Below are positions 35,713 through 43,903 of a DNA stretch of 62,975 bases, one piece after another (position 1 is the first letter of the stretch; each line of letters starts with the position of its first letter). The translations under genes were made by a program, and so were the position numbers. The notes beneath the pieces were generated by a model. The model was not told the origin of the DNA, did no database searches, and worked only from the letters and a program-made list of their open reading frames with translations. This DNA comes from an uncultured Bacteroidota bacterium (GTDB lineage Bacteria; Bacteroidota; Bacteroidia; Flavobacteriales; Flavobacteriaceae), in contig CAIMBK010000042.1 in NCBI GenBank assembly GCA_903839195.1, positions 1-62,975 on the forward strand. Direction: 5' to 3'.

Positions 35713-38700
35713 ATGAGCACAAAATTTACAGAATACAAAGGACTTGATTTACCCAATGTGGCTTCAGAAGTGTTAGACTTTTGGAAAGAAGAAAACATCT
35801 TCGAAAAAAGCATTACCACACGCGAGGGAAATCCGCCATTTGTATTCTTTGAAGGACCGCCTTCGGCCAATGGACTTCCAGGAATTCATCACGTAATGGC
35901 ACGCGCCATTAAAGACATTTTTTGCCGATATAAAACCCAAAAAGGATTTCAAGTTAAACGAAAAGCGGGCTGGGACACTCACGGTTTGCCGGTAGAATTA
36001 GGAACCGAAAAAGAATTAGGGATCACCAAAGAAGACATTGGAAAATCGATTTCTATTGAAGAATACAACGAAGCCTGCAAAAAAACTGTCATGCGTTACA
36101 CCGACGTTTGGAACGATTTGACCGAAAAAATGGGCTACTGGGTCGATATGGAAAACCCGTATGTGACCTACAAATCCAAATATATGGAAACCGTTTGGTG
36201 GCTTTTGAAACAAATCTATAACAAAGATTTGATGTACAAAGGATATACCATTCAACCCTATTCTCCAAAAGCCGGAACGGGACTATCTTCACACGAAGTA
36301 AACCAACCCGGAAGTTATAGAGACGTTACGGACACAACTGTGGTAGCACAATTTAAAGCCAAAACCGAAACATTGCCAAGTTTTTTACAAGGATTTGGGG
36401 AGGTTCAAATATTAGCTTGGACAACCACGCCTTGGACCTTGCCTTCAAATACCGCTTTGACCGTTGGGCCAAAAATCGAGTATGTTTTGGTTAGAACTTT
36501 CAATCAATATACTTTTCTTCCAACGAATGTGATTTTGGCTAAAAATTTAGTTGGAAAACAATTTGGAAAAGGATTTTTTGAAAGCAAAGAAGCGTCCGAT
36601 TTTGAAAATTTTAAATCAGGAGATAAAACAATTCCGTTTCAAATTTTAACCGAATGCAAAGGCGCCGATTTGGTCGGAATTCGATACGAACAACTTTTGC
36701 CGTTTGCTTTACCCTATCAAAACCCTGAAAATGCGTTTCGGGTAATTTCAGGCGATTTTGTTACTACTGAAGACGGAACCGGAATTGTTCATACAGCGCC
36801 AACATTTGGAGCCGATGATGCCAAAGTTGCCAAAGAAGCAACGCCGGAAGTGCCGCCAATGCTAGTTCTTGACGAAAACGAAAACCCTGTTCCATTGGTC
36901 GATTTGCAAGGAAAATTCACCGAGCAAATGGGGGAATTTGCAGGAAAATATGTCAAAAACGAATATTACAACGAAGGCGAAGCGCCAGAACGCTCCATCG
37001 ATGTTGAATTGGCTATTCGATTAAAAGAAGAAAACAAGGCTTTTAAAGTCGAAAAATACGTACACAGTTACCCACATTGTTGGCGAACCGACAAACCAAT
37101 TTTATATTATCCACTAGATTCTTGGTTTATCGAAATCACGAAAGTGCGCGATAGGATGTTCGATTTAAACGAAACTATCAACTGGAAACCCAAAGCAACT
37201 GGCGAAGGACGTTTCGGAAATTGGCTGAAAAACGCCAACGATTGGAATTTGTCACGTTCAAGATATTGGGGAATTCCATTACCAATTTGGCGAACCGAAG
37301 ACGGAACGGAAGAAATTCTAATTGGTTCTTTGGAAGAATTATACAACGAAATTGAAAAAGCTATCGCAGCTGGATTCCAAAAAGCAAATCCGTTTCAAGG
37401 GTTTCAAGTTGGAAATATGAGTGAAGAAAACTACGATTTAGTCGATTTGCATAAAAATGTAGTAGACGAAATCTCACTGGTTTCTGCTTCTGGAAAAGAA
37501 ATGAAACGCGAATCCGATTTGATTGATGTTTGGTTCGATTCGGGCGCAATGCCATATGCGCAATGGCATTATCCATTTGAAAACAAAGAATTAATTGACG
37601 AAAACAAAGCTTTTCCTGCCGATTTTATTGCCGAAGGCGTGGATCAAACACGCGGTTGGTTTTATACTTTGCATGCAATTGGAACGTTAGTTTTTGATAA
37701 AATTGCCTATAAAAACGTAGTTTCAAACGGATTGGTTTTGGATAAAAACGGACAAAAAATGTCCAAACGTTTAGGAAATGCAGTTGATCCATTCGCCACG
37801 TTATCCGAATATGGCCCAGACGCCACGCGTTGGTATATGATTTCAAATGCTAATCCATGGGACAATTTAAAATTTGATATCGAAGGAATTGCTGAGGTGC
37901 GTAGAAAATTCTTCGGAACTTTATATAATACCTATTCATTTTTTAGTTTGTATGCCAATATTGACGGATTTACTTATGCCGAAGTCGAAATTCCAATAAA
38001 AGAAAGACCCGAAATAGACCAATGGATTATTTCCGAATTACATTCATTGATTCAAGAAGTGGATGCTTTTTATGCGGATTATGAACCCACAAAAGCTGCG
38101 CGCGCGATTTCCGATTTTGTTCAAGAAAACCTGAGCAATTGGTATGTTCGTTTGTGCCGACGTCGTTTTTGGAAAGGAGAATATGCGCAAGATAAAATTG
38201 CGGCCTATCAAACGCTTTATACCTGCTTGTTGACCATTAGCAAATTGGGCGCACCAATCGCACCCTTTTTTATGGATAAATTGTATCGAGATTTAACATT
38301 AGCGACACAATCAGAAAAATTTGATAGCGTACATTTGGCAAAATTCCCAGAACACGTTGAAAACTTTGTTGATAAATCGTTAGAAAGCAAAATGCAAAAG
38401 GCACAAACCATTTCATCATTGGTTTTATCGCTTCGAAAAAAGGAAATGATAAAAGTGCGTCAACCTTTGCAAAAGATAATGATTCCAGTATTTGACGACT
38501 TGCAAAGGAAAGAAATAGAGGCTATTTCGGAACTAATAAAAGCGGAAGTAAACGTTAAAGAAATTGAATTGTTGGATGATGCTTCGGGTATTTTAGTGAA
38601 GCAAATTAAACCCAATTTCAAAACTTTAGGGCCGCGATTTGGAACAGCTATGGGTCTGATTGCCAAAGAAATACAGCAATTTTCCCAAGAACAAATTGCT

Positions 38701-39114
38701 AATTTAGAAAGAGTTGAAACAATTGCAATTACTATTGACGGAAAAAGCCTAATTTTATCATTAGAAGATGTTGAAATTACTTCCCAAGATATCGAAGGAT
38801 GGTTGGTTGCCAATGCTGGAAATATTACCGTAGCTTTGGATATTACAATCTCCGAAACACTCCGAAAAGAAGGAATTGCAAGAGAATTGGTCAACCGAAT
38901 TCAAAATTTAAGGAAAGATTCTGGATTTGAAGTTACCGACAAAATTATCGTTTATTTACAAAAAGATGGCTACGTGGAAGAAGCTATAAAAAATAACGAA
39001 CAATACATAAAAGACGAAACATTAACCAAAGAATTAGTGCTTCAAGATCAGGTTGAAAACGGAACAGAAATTGTGTTCGACGAGATAAAAACAAAAATAT
39101 TAATTTCAAAGTAA
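35713..39114 (+). CDS. ileS: Isoleucine-tRNA ligase (type 2, eukaryote-like, GXHH signature)
   Basis: The 1133-residue class I synthetase contains editing, anticodon-binding and C-terminal domains. The N-terminal region (KDIFCRYKTQKGFQVKRKAGWDTHGLPVE) and the length place it in the IleRS2 clade, which is less sensitive to mupirocin than type 1. The class I signature HxGH is replaced by Gly57-Ile-His-His60, a swap of the first and third residues. The second signature is KMSKR. The editing domain (TTTPWTLPSN) is intact. It is followed by dksA-like and lspA, a common Bacteroidetes order. Confidence 0.97.
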   Translation: MSTKFTEYKGLDLPNVASEVLDFWKEENIFEKSITTREGNPPFVFFEGPPSANGLPGIHHVMARAIKDIFCRYKTQKGFQVKRKAGWDTHGLPVELGTEKELGITKEDIGKSISIEEYNEACKKTVMRYTDVWNDLTEKMGYWVDMENPYVTYKSKYMETVWWLLKQIYNKDLMYKGYTIQPYSPKAGTGLSSHEVNQPGSYRDVTDTTVVAQFKAKTETLPSFLQGFGEVQILAWTTTPWTLPSNTALTVGPKIEYVLVRTFNQYTFLPTNVILAKNLVGKQFGKGFFESKEASDFENFKSGDKTIPFQILTECKGADLVGIRYEQLLPFALPYQNPENAFRVISGDFVTTEDGTGIVHTAPTFGADDAKVAKEATPEVPPMLVLDENENPVPLVDLQGKFTEQMGEFAGKYVKNEYYNEGEAPERSIDVELAIRLKEENKAFKVEKYVHSYPHCWRTDKPILYYPLDSWFIEITKVRDRMFDLNETINWKPKATGEGRFGNWLKNANDWNLSRSRYWGIPLPIWRTEDGTEEILIGSLEELYNEIEKAIAAGFQKANPFQGFQVGNMSEENYDLVDLHKNVVDEISLVSASGKEMKRESDLIDVWFDSGAMPYAQWHYPFENKELIDENKAFPADFIAEGVDQTRGWFYTLHAIGTLVFDKIAYKNVVSNGLVLDKNGQKMSKRLGNAVDPFATLSEYGPDATRWYMISNANPWDNLKFDIEGIAEVRRKFFGTLYNTYSFFSLYANIDGFTYAEVEIPIKERPEIDQWIISELHSLIQEVDAFYADYEPTKAARAISDFVQENLSNWYVRLCRRRFWKGEYAQDKIAAYQTLYTCLLTISKLGAPIAPFFMDKLYRDLTLATQSEKFDSVHLAKFPEHVENFVDKSLESKMQKAQTISSLVLSLRKKEMIKVRQPLQKIMIPVFDDLQRKEIEAISELIKAEVNVKEIELLDDASGILVKQIKPNFKTLGPRFGTAMGLIAKEIQQFSQEQIANLERVETIAITIDGKSLILSLEDVEITSQDIEGWLVANAGNITVALDITISETLRKEGIARELVNRIQNLRKDSGFEVTDKIIVYLQKDGYVEEAIKNNEQYIKDETLTKELVLQDQVENGTEIVFDEIKTKILISK

Positions 39115-39121
39115 TAGAAAA

Positions 39122-39502
39122 ATGCAAAACGAAATAAGCAGATATTCTGATGCCGATTTGGCAGAATTCAAAGAGATTATCATTAGAAAAATGGATAAGG
39201 CAAAATCAGATTTAGAACTGATAAAAAGCGCCTATATGAATGATTTGAACAACGGAACGGACGACACTTCTCCAACATTCAAAGCGTTTGAAGAAGGAAG
39301 CGAAACGATGTCAAAAGAAGCCAATTCGCAATTGGCTATTCGTCAAGAAAAATTCATCCGCGATTTGAAAAACGCCCTTTTCCGTGTGGAAAATAAAACC
39401 TACGGCGTTTGTAAAGTAACCGGAAAATTAATCAACAAAGAGCGATTAAAAATTGTTCCGCATGCAACGATGAGCATCGAGGCTAAAAATCTTCAACGAT
39501 AA
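39122..39502 (+). CDS. TraR/DksA-family regulator with degenerate zinc finger
   Basis: The 126-residue product has a DksA-like coiled-coil (residues ~10-85) and a C-terminal zinc-finger-like region. Only one Cys is left there (YGVCKVTGKLINKERLKIVPHATMSIEAK), whereas classical DksA has four. The family binds RNA polymerase through its secondary channel. The residues at the coiled-coil tip are not the usual DxxDxA. It is seven bases after ileS, probably co-transcribed, and a strong terminator follows. Confidence 0.9.
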   Translation: MQNEISRYSDADLAEFKEIIIRKMDKAKSDLELIKSAYMNDLNNGTDDTSPTFKAFEEGSETMSKEANSQLAIRQEKFIRDLKNALFRVENKTYGVCKVTGKLINKERLKIVPHATMSIEAKNLQR

Positions 39503-39522
39503 TCGGTTTATTTATTAAATAG

Positions 39523-39548
39523 TAAACGCTCCAATTGGGGCGTTTTTT
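39523..39548 (+). terminator. Terminator after the dksA-like gene
   Basis: AAACGC and CC pair with GG and GCGTTT (one T-G wobble) around an AATT loop, followed by six T. Confidence 0.9.
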
Positions 39549-39561
39549 ATTAAAATAACAC

Positions 39562-39569
39562 TATTTTTG
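39562..39569 (+). promoter_or_regulatory. Candidate promoter -7 box for lspA
   Basis: TATTTTTG, an exact TAnnTTTG match, 20 bases before the lspA ATG and just after the terminator. This suggests lspA is transcribed on its own. Confidence 0.6.
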
Positions 39570-39589
39570 CGACTTAAAATTTCCAAAAA

Positions 39590-40186
39590 ATGAATCTAAA
39601 AAAAGCGTACTTTCTTGTTTTTATTTTGCTCCTTGTTGACCAAGTATCAAAAATATATATTAAAACCCATTTCGTTTTGGGCGAGGAAGTGACTGTTTTC
39701 AAATGGTTCAAAATTCTTTTCATAGAAAATGAAGGAATGGCTTGGGGAACTCAAATTCCAGGGACTTATGGAAAAATAATCCTAACTACTTTTCGCCTTT
39801 TTGCCGTAATCGGAATTGGATATTGGCTTTGGGATTCGGTAAAAAAACAAAGTTCCAATTATTTGATCGTTGCCATCGCATTAATTCTCGCGGGCGCTTT
39901 CGGAAACATTATTGATTCTGTTTTTTATGGCGTAATTTTCAACGATAGTTATCATTCTGTCGCTCATTTATTTTCGGAAAATCCTTACGGAACTTATTTT
40001 CATGGGAAAGTTGTAGATATGTTTTATTTTCCATTTGTAGAGAATTACATTCTTCCAAATTGGCTTCCTTTTTGGGGTGGAAAATCATTTACTTTTTTCA
40101 ATGCTATTTTCAACGTGGCCGATATGGCGATTTCCACTGGCGTTGGAATATTGATTGTATTTAATAAAAAAGCGTTCGCAAACTAG
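39590..40186 (+). CDS. lspA: Lipoprotein signal peptidase (signal peptidase II)
   Basis: The 198-residue inner-membrane aspartyl protease cleaves prolipoproteins after lipid attachment. Four transmembrane helices are visible. The catalytic dyad is Asp143 (GKVVDMFYF) and Asp178 (NVADMAIS), with Asn in FIENEGMAWG and GNIID. An insertion of roughly 20 residues between NIIDSVFYG and KVVD makes it longer than E. coli LspA, as in other Bacteroidetes. Lipoproteins in this window (DUF5689, M23 peptidase) would be its substrates. Confidence 0.95.
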   Translation: MNLKKAYFLVFILLLVDQVSKIYIKTHFVLGEEVTVFKWFKILFIENEGMAWGTQIPGTYGKIILTTFRLFAVIGIGYWLWDSVKKQSSNYLIVAIALILAGAFGNIIDSVFYGVIFNDSYHSVAHLFSENPYGTYFHGKVVDMFYFPFVENYILPNWLPFWGGKSFTFFNAIFNVADMAISTGVGILIVFNKKAFAN

Positions 40187-40193
40187 CCGATTT

Positions 40194-40757
40194 TTAGAAG
40201 GTGAAAATAGCGTTTGGCGTAACACAATAATTCAGTCGAATATCGTCGTCATTCACATCCGAAATTAATTCTTCGGCATCAAAAAAAGAAAGCCCAATTT
40301 TGATGGTTTCTGGATTACATTCCGATAAAAACCGGTCGTAAAATCCTTTTCCATATCCCACTCTATTTCCTTTTTTATCAAAAGCTAAAAGCGGCACAAA
40401 AACCACCTCGATTTTTGATGTCGGAATTTCAATTCCATCAATTGGTTCGGGAATATTGTAGTCGTTTTTTTTGATTTTGGTAGCATCGGTCAATAAAAAA
40501 TGCGTCATTTTTCTGCTTTCAAAATCAGATTTAGAAACAATAATTTCCTTGTCTTTTCCAGCAAGCATATGCAAAATAACTTCCGTATCAACTTCTTTTT
40601 GCTCAATTATTGGTAGAAAAATATGAAAATAAGTGTTCTCCCAAATTGGAAGCGCCAACAATTTATTGGCAATAGCCAAACTCTTTTCTTCTATTTCATT
40701 TTCAGAAAGTGAAGCGCGCAAGGATTTGTATTTCGACCCTAATTCTTTTTTATGCAT
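40194..40757 (-). CDS. 5-formyltetrahydrofolate cyclo-ligase
   Basis: The 187-residue enzyme converts 5-formyl-THF to 5,10-methenyl-THF using ATP. It has LGSKYKSLRASLSENEIEEKS at the N-terminus and the family signature VPLLAFDKKGNRVGYGKGFYDRFL. The ATG at 40757 overlaps the end of the upstream decarboxylase gene by eight bases; a TTG two codons earlier is the other option. Translation is probably coupled. Confidence 0.94.
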   Translation of the reverse strand: MHKKELGSKYKSLRASLSENEIEEKSLAIANKLLALPIWENTYFHIFLPIIEQKEVDTEVILHMLAGKDKEIIVSKSDFESRKMTHFLLTDATKIKKNDYNIPEPIDGIEIPTSKIEVVFVPLLAFDKKGNRVGYGKGFYDRFLSECNPETIKIGLSFFDAEELISDVNDDDIRLNYCVTPNAIFTF

Positions 40758-41988
40758 GAACAACCGCTTTTAATTGGTTGATAAAAGTAGTTAAATGATC
40801 GACTTCTACATGATCCATTAGCACAATTTTATACCATTTATTTTCTTCCGTATGTTGTTGCGGAACCAAATCAAAGGTTTGCGCGACTTTTTCGGGGATG
40901 TTTTCGGCATGAATCGTTACAATATTCATAAAAGGTTCTCGAAAATAAGCAATTTCAAGTTTATCCAATTCGTTGCATAAAAATTGCGTTCGCATTTGCA
41001 AAACACTAACTTTTTCGAACCATCCAAACGGACCATAAGTAAATAAAATCATCCAAACCGCCACCGCATTTGCTCCCGAACGACTTCCGCAAAGTGTTAA
41101 ATCCATTCCTTCGACATATTCTGCTTCTTCGGTCAAGACGTTTTCAATTAATCCTTTTCGGCAAATAAAAACACCCGTTCCGTAAGGCGATTGCAACATT
41201 TTATGGGCATCAATGGTGATGGAACTAATTTTCGGATTTTTAAAATTAATTACCGATTTTTCATTACTAAACGGATAAACAAAACCGCCATACGCTCCGT
41301 CAATATGAAGCTTATAAACCACTTGATTTTTTTCTAATGCCAAAGTATAAACATCTGGATTATCCACCGATCCAAACATAGTAGTTCCCATATTGGAAAT
41401 GGCGATAAAATATTTTTTGCCTTTTTGTTTCGCAACTTGAATTTCTTGATCCAAAGCAATCGAATCGATTTCTCTTTTTTCAAATGAAACCGGGATTTTT
41501 ATCCAATCCAACATCAAAAGATTCGCTGCTTTTGGAATGGAATAATGAGTATCTTCGGAAGCGATTATCGCAATTTCATCTAGTTTGGCGGCATGAAAGT
41601 GCATAAAAAAATTACGATACATCCAAATGGCTTGAATATTGGCTTCCGTTCCGCCAGGCGAAATATAACCGTCAAACGAATTGGGTTCAGCATTAAAAAT
41701 ATCGACCGCAATCACGTTCAAAACCTCGCGTTCAATTTGTTGCGTTCCTTTAAATGCCTTTTCGGAGGTTCCTAATGTGTGACAACCAATATGATTTGGA
41801 TTGGCAACATAAGTTTGTAAAACGGGCGCGTCTTTTAAAAAAGGGGCATCATCATTAAATACTTTTCCGTCCAGTTTTGATGCTGGATAACCCAACGAAG
41901 CGTCATTAGAAAAATTTACATTTTCCTCGAGGGCTTTCTGAATTCTGTTTTTTCGTTCGTCTTGCGATAACTTTTTCCAGTAAATCAT
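40750..41988 (-). CDS. Pyridoxal-dependent group II decarboxylase
   Basis: The 412-residue PLP enzyme binds its cofactor by Lys in SITIDAHKMLQSPYGTGVF. Other family motifs are SPGGTEANIQAIWMYR, HIDGAYGGFVYPF and SRSGANAVAVW. Group II members decarboxylate glutamate, aspartate or aromatic amino acids; the substrate cannot be fixed from these motifs. It overlaps the cyclo-ligase gene and has a promoter box 14 bases upstream. It is divergent from uvrC. Confidence 0.9.
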   Translation of the reverse strand: MIYWKKLSQDERKNRIQKALEENVNFSNDASLGYPASKLDGKVFNDDAPFLKDAPVLQTYVANPNHIGCHTLGTSEKAFKGTQQIEREVLNVIAVDIFNAEPNSFDGYISPGGTEANIQAIWMYRNFFMHFHAAKLDEIAIIASEDTHYSIPKAANLLMLDWIKIPVSFEKREIDSIALDQEIQVAKQKGKKYFIAISNMGTTMFGSVDNPDVYTLALEKNQVVYKLHIDGAYGGFVYPFSNEKSVINFKNPKISSITIDAHKMLQSPYGTGVFICRKGLIENVLTEEAEYVEGMDLTLCGSRSGANAVAVWMILFTYGPFGWFEKVSVLQMRTQFLCNELDKLEIAYFREPFMNIVTIHAENIPEKVAQTFDLVPQQHTEENKWYKIVLMDHVEVDHLTTFINQLKAVVHA

Positions 41989-42002
41989 GTTTACTTTTTT
42001 TG

Positions 42003-42010
42003 CAAAGTTA
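42003..42010 (-). promoter_or_regulatory. Candidate promoter -7 box for the decarboxylase/cyclo-ligase pair
   Basis: The minus strand reads TAACTTTG, an exact match, 14 bases before the ATG at 41988. This implies a leader of fewer than ten bases. Confidence 0.6.
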
Positions 42011-42063
42011 CTTTTCTAAATTTTTTAAAAATATGATATATGTTAGGTTTCTAATAATAGGTA

Positions 42064-42095
42064 TTTGGAATTTCGTGTTTTTCCAGCTAACTTTG
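42064..42095 (+). promoter_or_regulatory. Candidate full promoter for uvrC (leaderless)
   Basis: TTTG at 42064-42067 and TAACTTTG at 42088-42095 are 20 bases apart, matching both Bacteroidetes promoter elements. The uvrC ATG begins only four bases after the -7 box, so the mRNA should start at or within a few bases of the start codon. Confidence 0.7.
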
Positions 42096-42099
42096 TTAG

Positions 42100-43899
42100 A
42101 TGCAAAATCCGCCATTAGCACTTCAAATTCAAACCTTGCCTGATGGACCCGGGGTGTATCAATATTATGATGCCGCCGGAAAAATTTTGTATGTCGGAAA
42201 AGCAAAAAACCTCAAAAAGCGCGTTTCTTCTTATTTTAATAAAATACACGATACGGCAAAAACCAATGTTTTGGTTAAAAAAATTGTCACCATTAAACAC
42301 ATCGTTGTTCCAACGGAATCGGATGCGCTTTTATTGGAAAACAATTTAATTAAAACCCTGCAACCACGTTATAATGTGTTGTTACGAGACGACAAAAGTT
42401 ACCCTTGGATTTGCATCAAAAAAGAACCTTTTTCCCGAATTTTTTCTACCCGTAGAATGGTAAAAGACGGGTCGGAATATTTTGGTCCCTACACGAGTTT
42501 TAAAACCGTAAACACCATTTTGGAACTCATTAAAGAGCTGTATCCGTTGCGAACTTGCAATTATGATTTAAACGCTTCGTCAATCGAAAAACATAAATAT
42601 AAAGTATGTTTGGAATATCATATTGGCAATTGCAAAGGCCCGTGCGAAGGATTTGAAACTTTCGAAAACTATCAAAAACAAGTGGATGCTATTCGCGAAA
42701 TATTGAAGGGAAATTTTAAAGAAAGTCAAAAAGAGTTTAAAACCAAAATGCAACAATTGGCCACGGAAATGCATTTTGAAGCCGCTCAAAAAATTAAAGA
42801 AAAACTTGAAGTTCTTGAAAATTACCAATCTCGGTCAACAATTATTAGTCCGAAAATCAACAATATTGATGTTTTTTCTATTGTTTCTGATGAATCGGCG
42901 GCGTATATTAATTTTCTACAAATTGCTCATGGCGCGATTATTCGATCCCACACATTAGAATTAAAGAAAAAATTAGCCGAATCGGATCAAGAATTACTGG
43001 AACTTGCTATTGTTGAAATGCGGGAGCGGTTTAACTTGCTTTCTCGAGAAATTATTGTTCCGTTTGAGGTTGATTTAGGGGATATTTTAAAAGTTACCGT
43101 TCCGCAAACGGGCGATAAAAAACACATTTTAGATTTATCAATTCGGAATGCAAAATTCTTCCGAATCGAACAACTCAAGCAATTGCAAATTGTTGACCCG
43201 GACCGTCATACGAATCGAATAATGGCTCAAATGCAAACCGATTTACGATTGACTATTGAACCGCGTCACATCGAATGTTTTGACAATTCAAACATTCAAG
43301 GAACCAATCCTGTTGCGGCGTGCGTGGTTTTTAAAGACGGAAAACCAAGCAAAAAAGACTACCGCCATTTTAATATTAAAACCGTTGAGGGACCCAATGA
43401 TTTTGCTTCTATGGAAGAAGTTGTTTATCGAAGATACAAACGGCTTTTGGACGAAAACGAACCGTTGCCGCAACTCATTATTATTGATGGCGGAAAAGGA
43501 CAATTGTCATCGGCATTAAAAAGTATTGATGCACTTGGATTAAGAGGAAAAATAGCGATTATTGGCATTGCCAAACGGCTCGAAGAACTTTTTTATCCCG
43601 GCGATTCGGCGCCATTATATTTAGATAAAAAATCAGAAACCTTAAAAATAATTCAGCAATTGCGAAATGAGGCGCACCGTTTTGGAATTACTTTTCACAG
43701 AGACCAACGCAGTAAAGCCGCCATTCAAACCTCGATAGAAACCATTCCGGGCATTGGCGAAAAAACGATGTTAACGCTTATTAAACATTTCAAATCGGTA
43801 AAAAGATTAAAATTGGCACACGAAAAAGAAATTTCTGAGGTGGTAGGTGTTTCAAAAGCCAAAAAAATTACCGACTTTTACACTAATAAAAATAGTTAA
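42100..43899 (+). CDS. uvrC: UvrABC excinuclease subunit C
   Basis: The 599-residue product has the GIY-YIG nuclease at the N-terminus (PDGPGVYQYYDAAGKILYVGKAKNLKKRVSSYF). A Cys cluster follows (CLEYHIGNCKGPC) and the UVR motif is at ~residues 205-240. The RNase H-like endonuclease comes next (ECFDNSNIQGTNPVAACVVFKDG ... IIDGGKGQLSSAL), then C-terminal helix-hairpin-helix motifs (IPGIGEKTMLTLIKHF). It makes both cuts in nucleotide excision repair. The start agrees with family N-termini even though it abuts the promoter. Confidence 0.97.
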   Translation: MQNPPLALQIQTLPDGPGVYQYYDAAGKILYVGKAKNLKKRVSSYFNKIHDTAKTNVLVKKIVTIKHIVVPTESDALLLENNLIKTLQPRYNVLLRDDKSYPWICIKKEPFSRIFSTRRMVKDGSEYFGPYTSFKTVNTILELIKELYPLRTCNYDLNASSIEKHKYKVCLEYHIGNCKGPCEGFETFENYQKQVDAIREILKGNFKESQKEFKTKMQQLATEMHFEAAQKIKEKLEVLENYQSRSTIISPKINNIDVFSIVSDESAAYINFLQIAHGAIIRSHTLELKKKLAESDQELLELAIVEMRERFNLLSREIIVPFEVDLGDILKVTVPQTGDKKHILDLSIRNAKFFRIEQLKQLQIVDPDRHTNRIMAQMQTDLRLTIEPRHIECFDNSNIQGTNPVAACVVFKDGKPSKKDYRHFNIKTVEGPNDFASMEEVVYRRYKRLLDENEPLPQLIIIDGGKGQLSSALKSIDALGLRGKIAIIGIAKRLEELFYPGDSAPLYLDKKSETLKIIQQLRNEAHRFGITFHRDQRSKAAIQTSIETIPGIGEKTMLTLIKHFKSVKRLKLAHEKEISEVVGVSKAKKITDFYTNKNS

Positions 43900-43903
43900 A
43901 TTT

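Noticed and set aside
38460..38894. 144-codon minus-strand ORF opposite ileS
   Set aside because: Shadow frame of the C-terminal part of a clear ileS gene; Ser/Ile-rich composition with no domain.
43847..43903. GTG start of the patatin gene within uvrC
   Set aside because: The extra 19 residues overlap uvrC and add charge in front of an already long N-region; the ATG at 43904 is clean.
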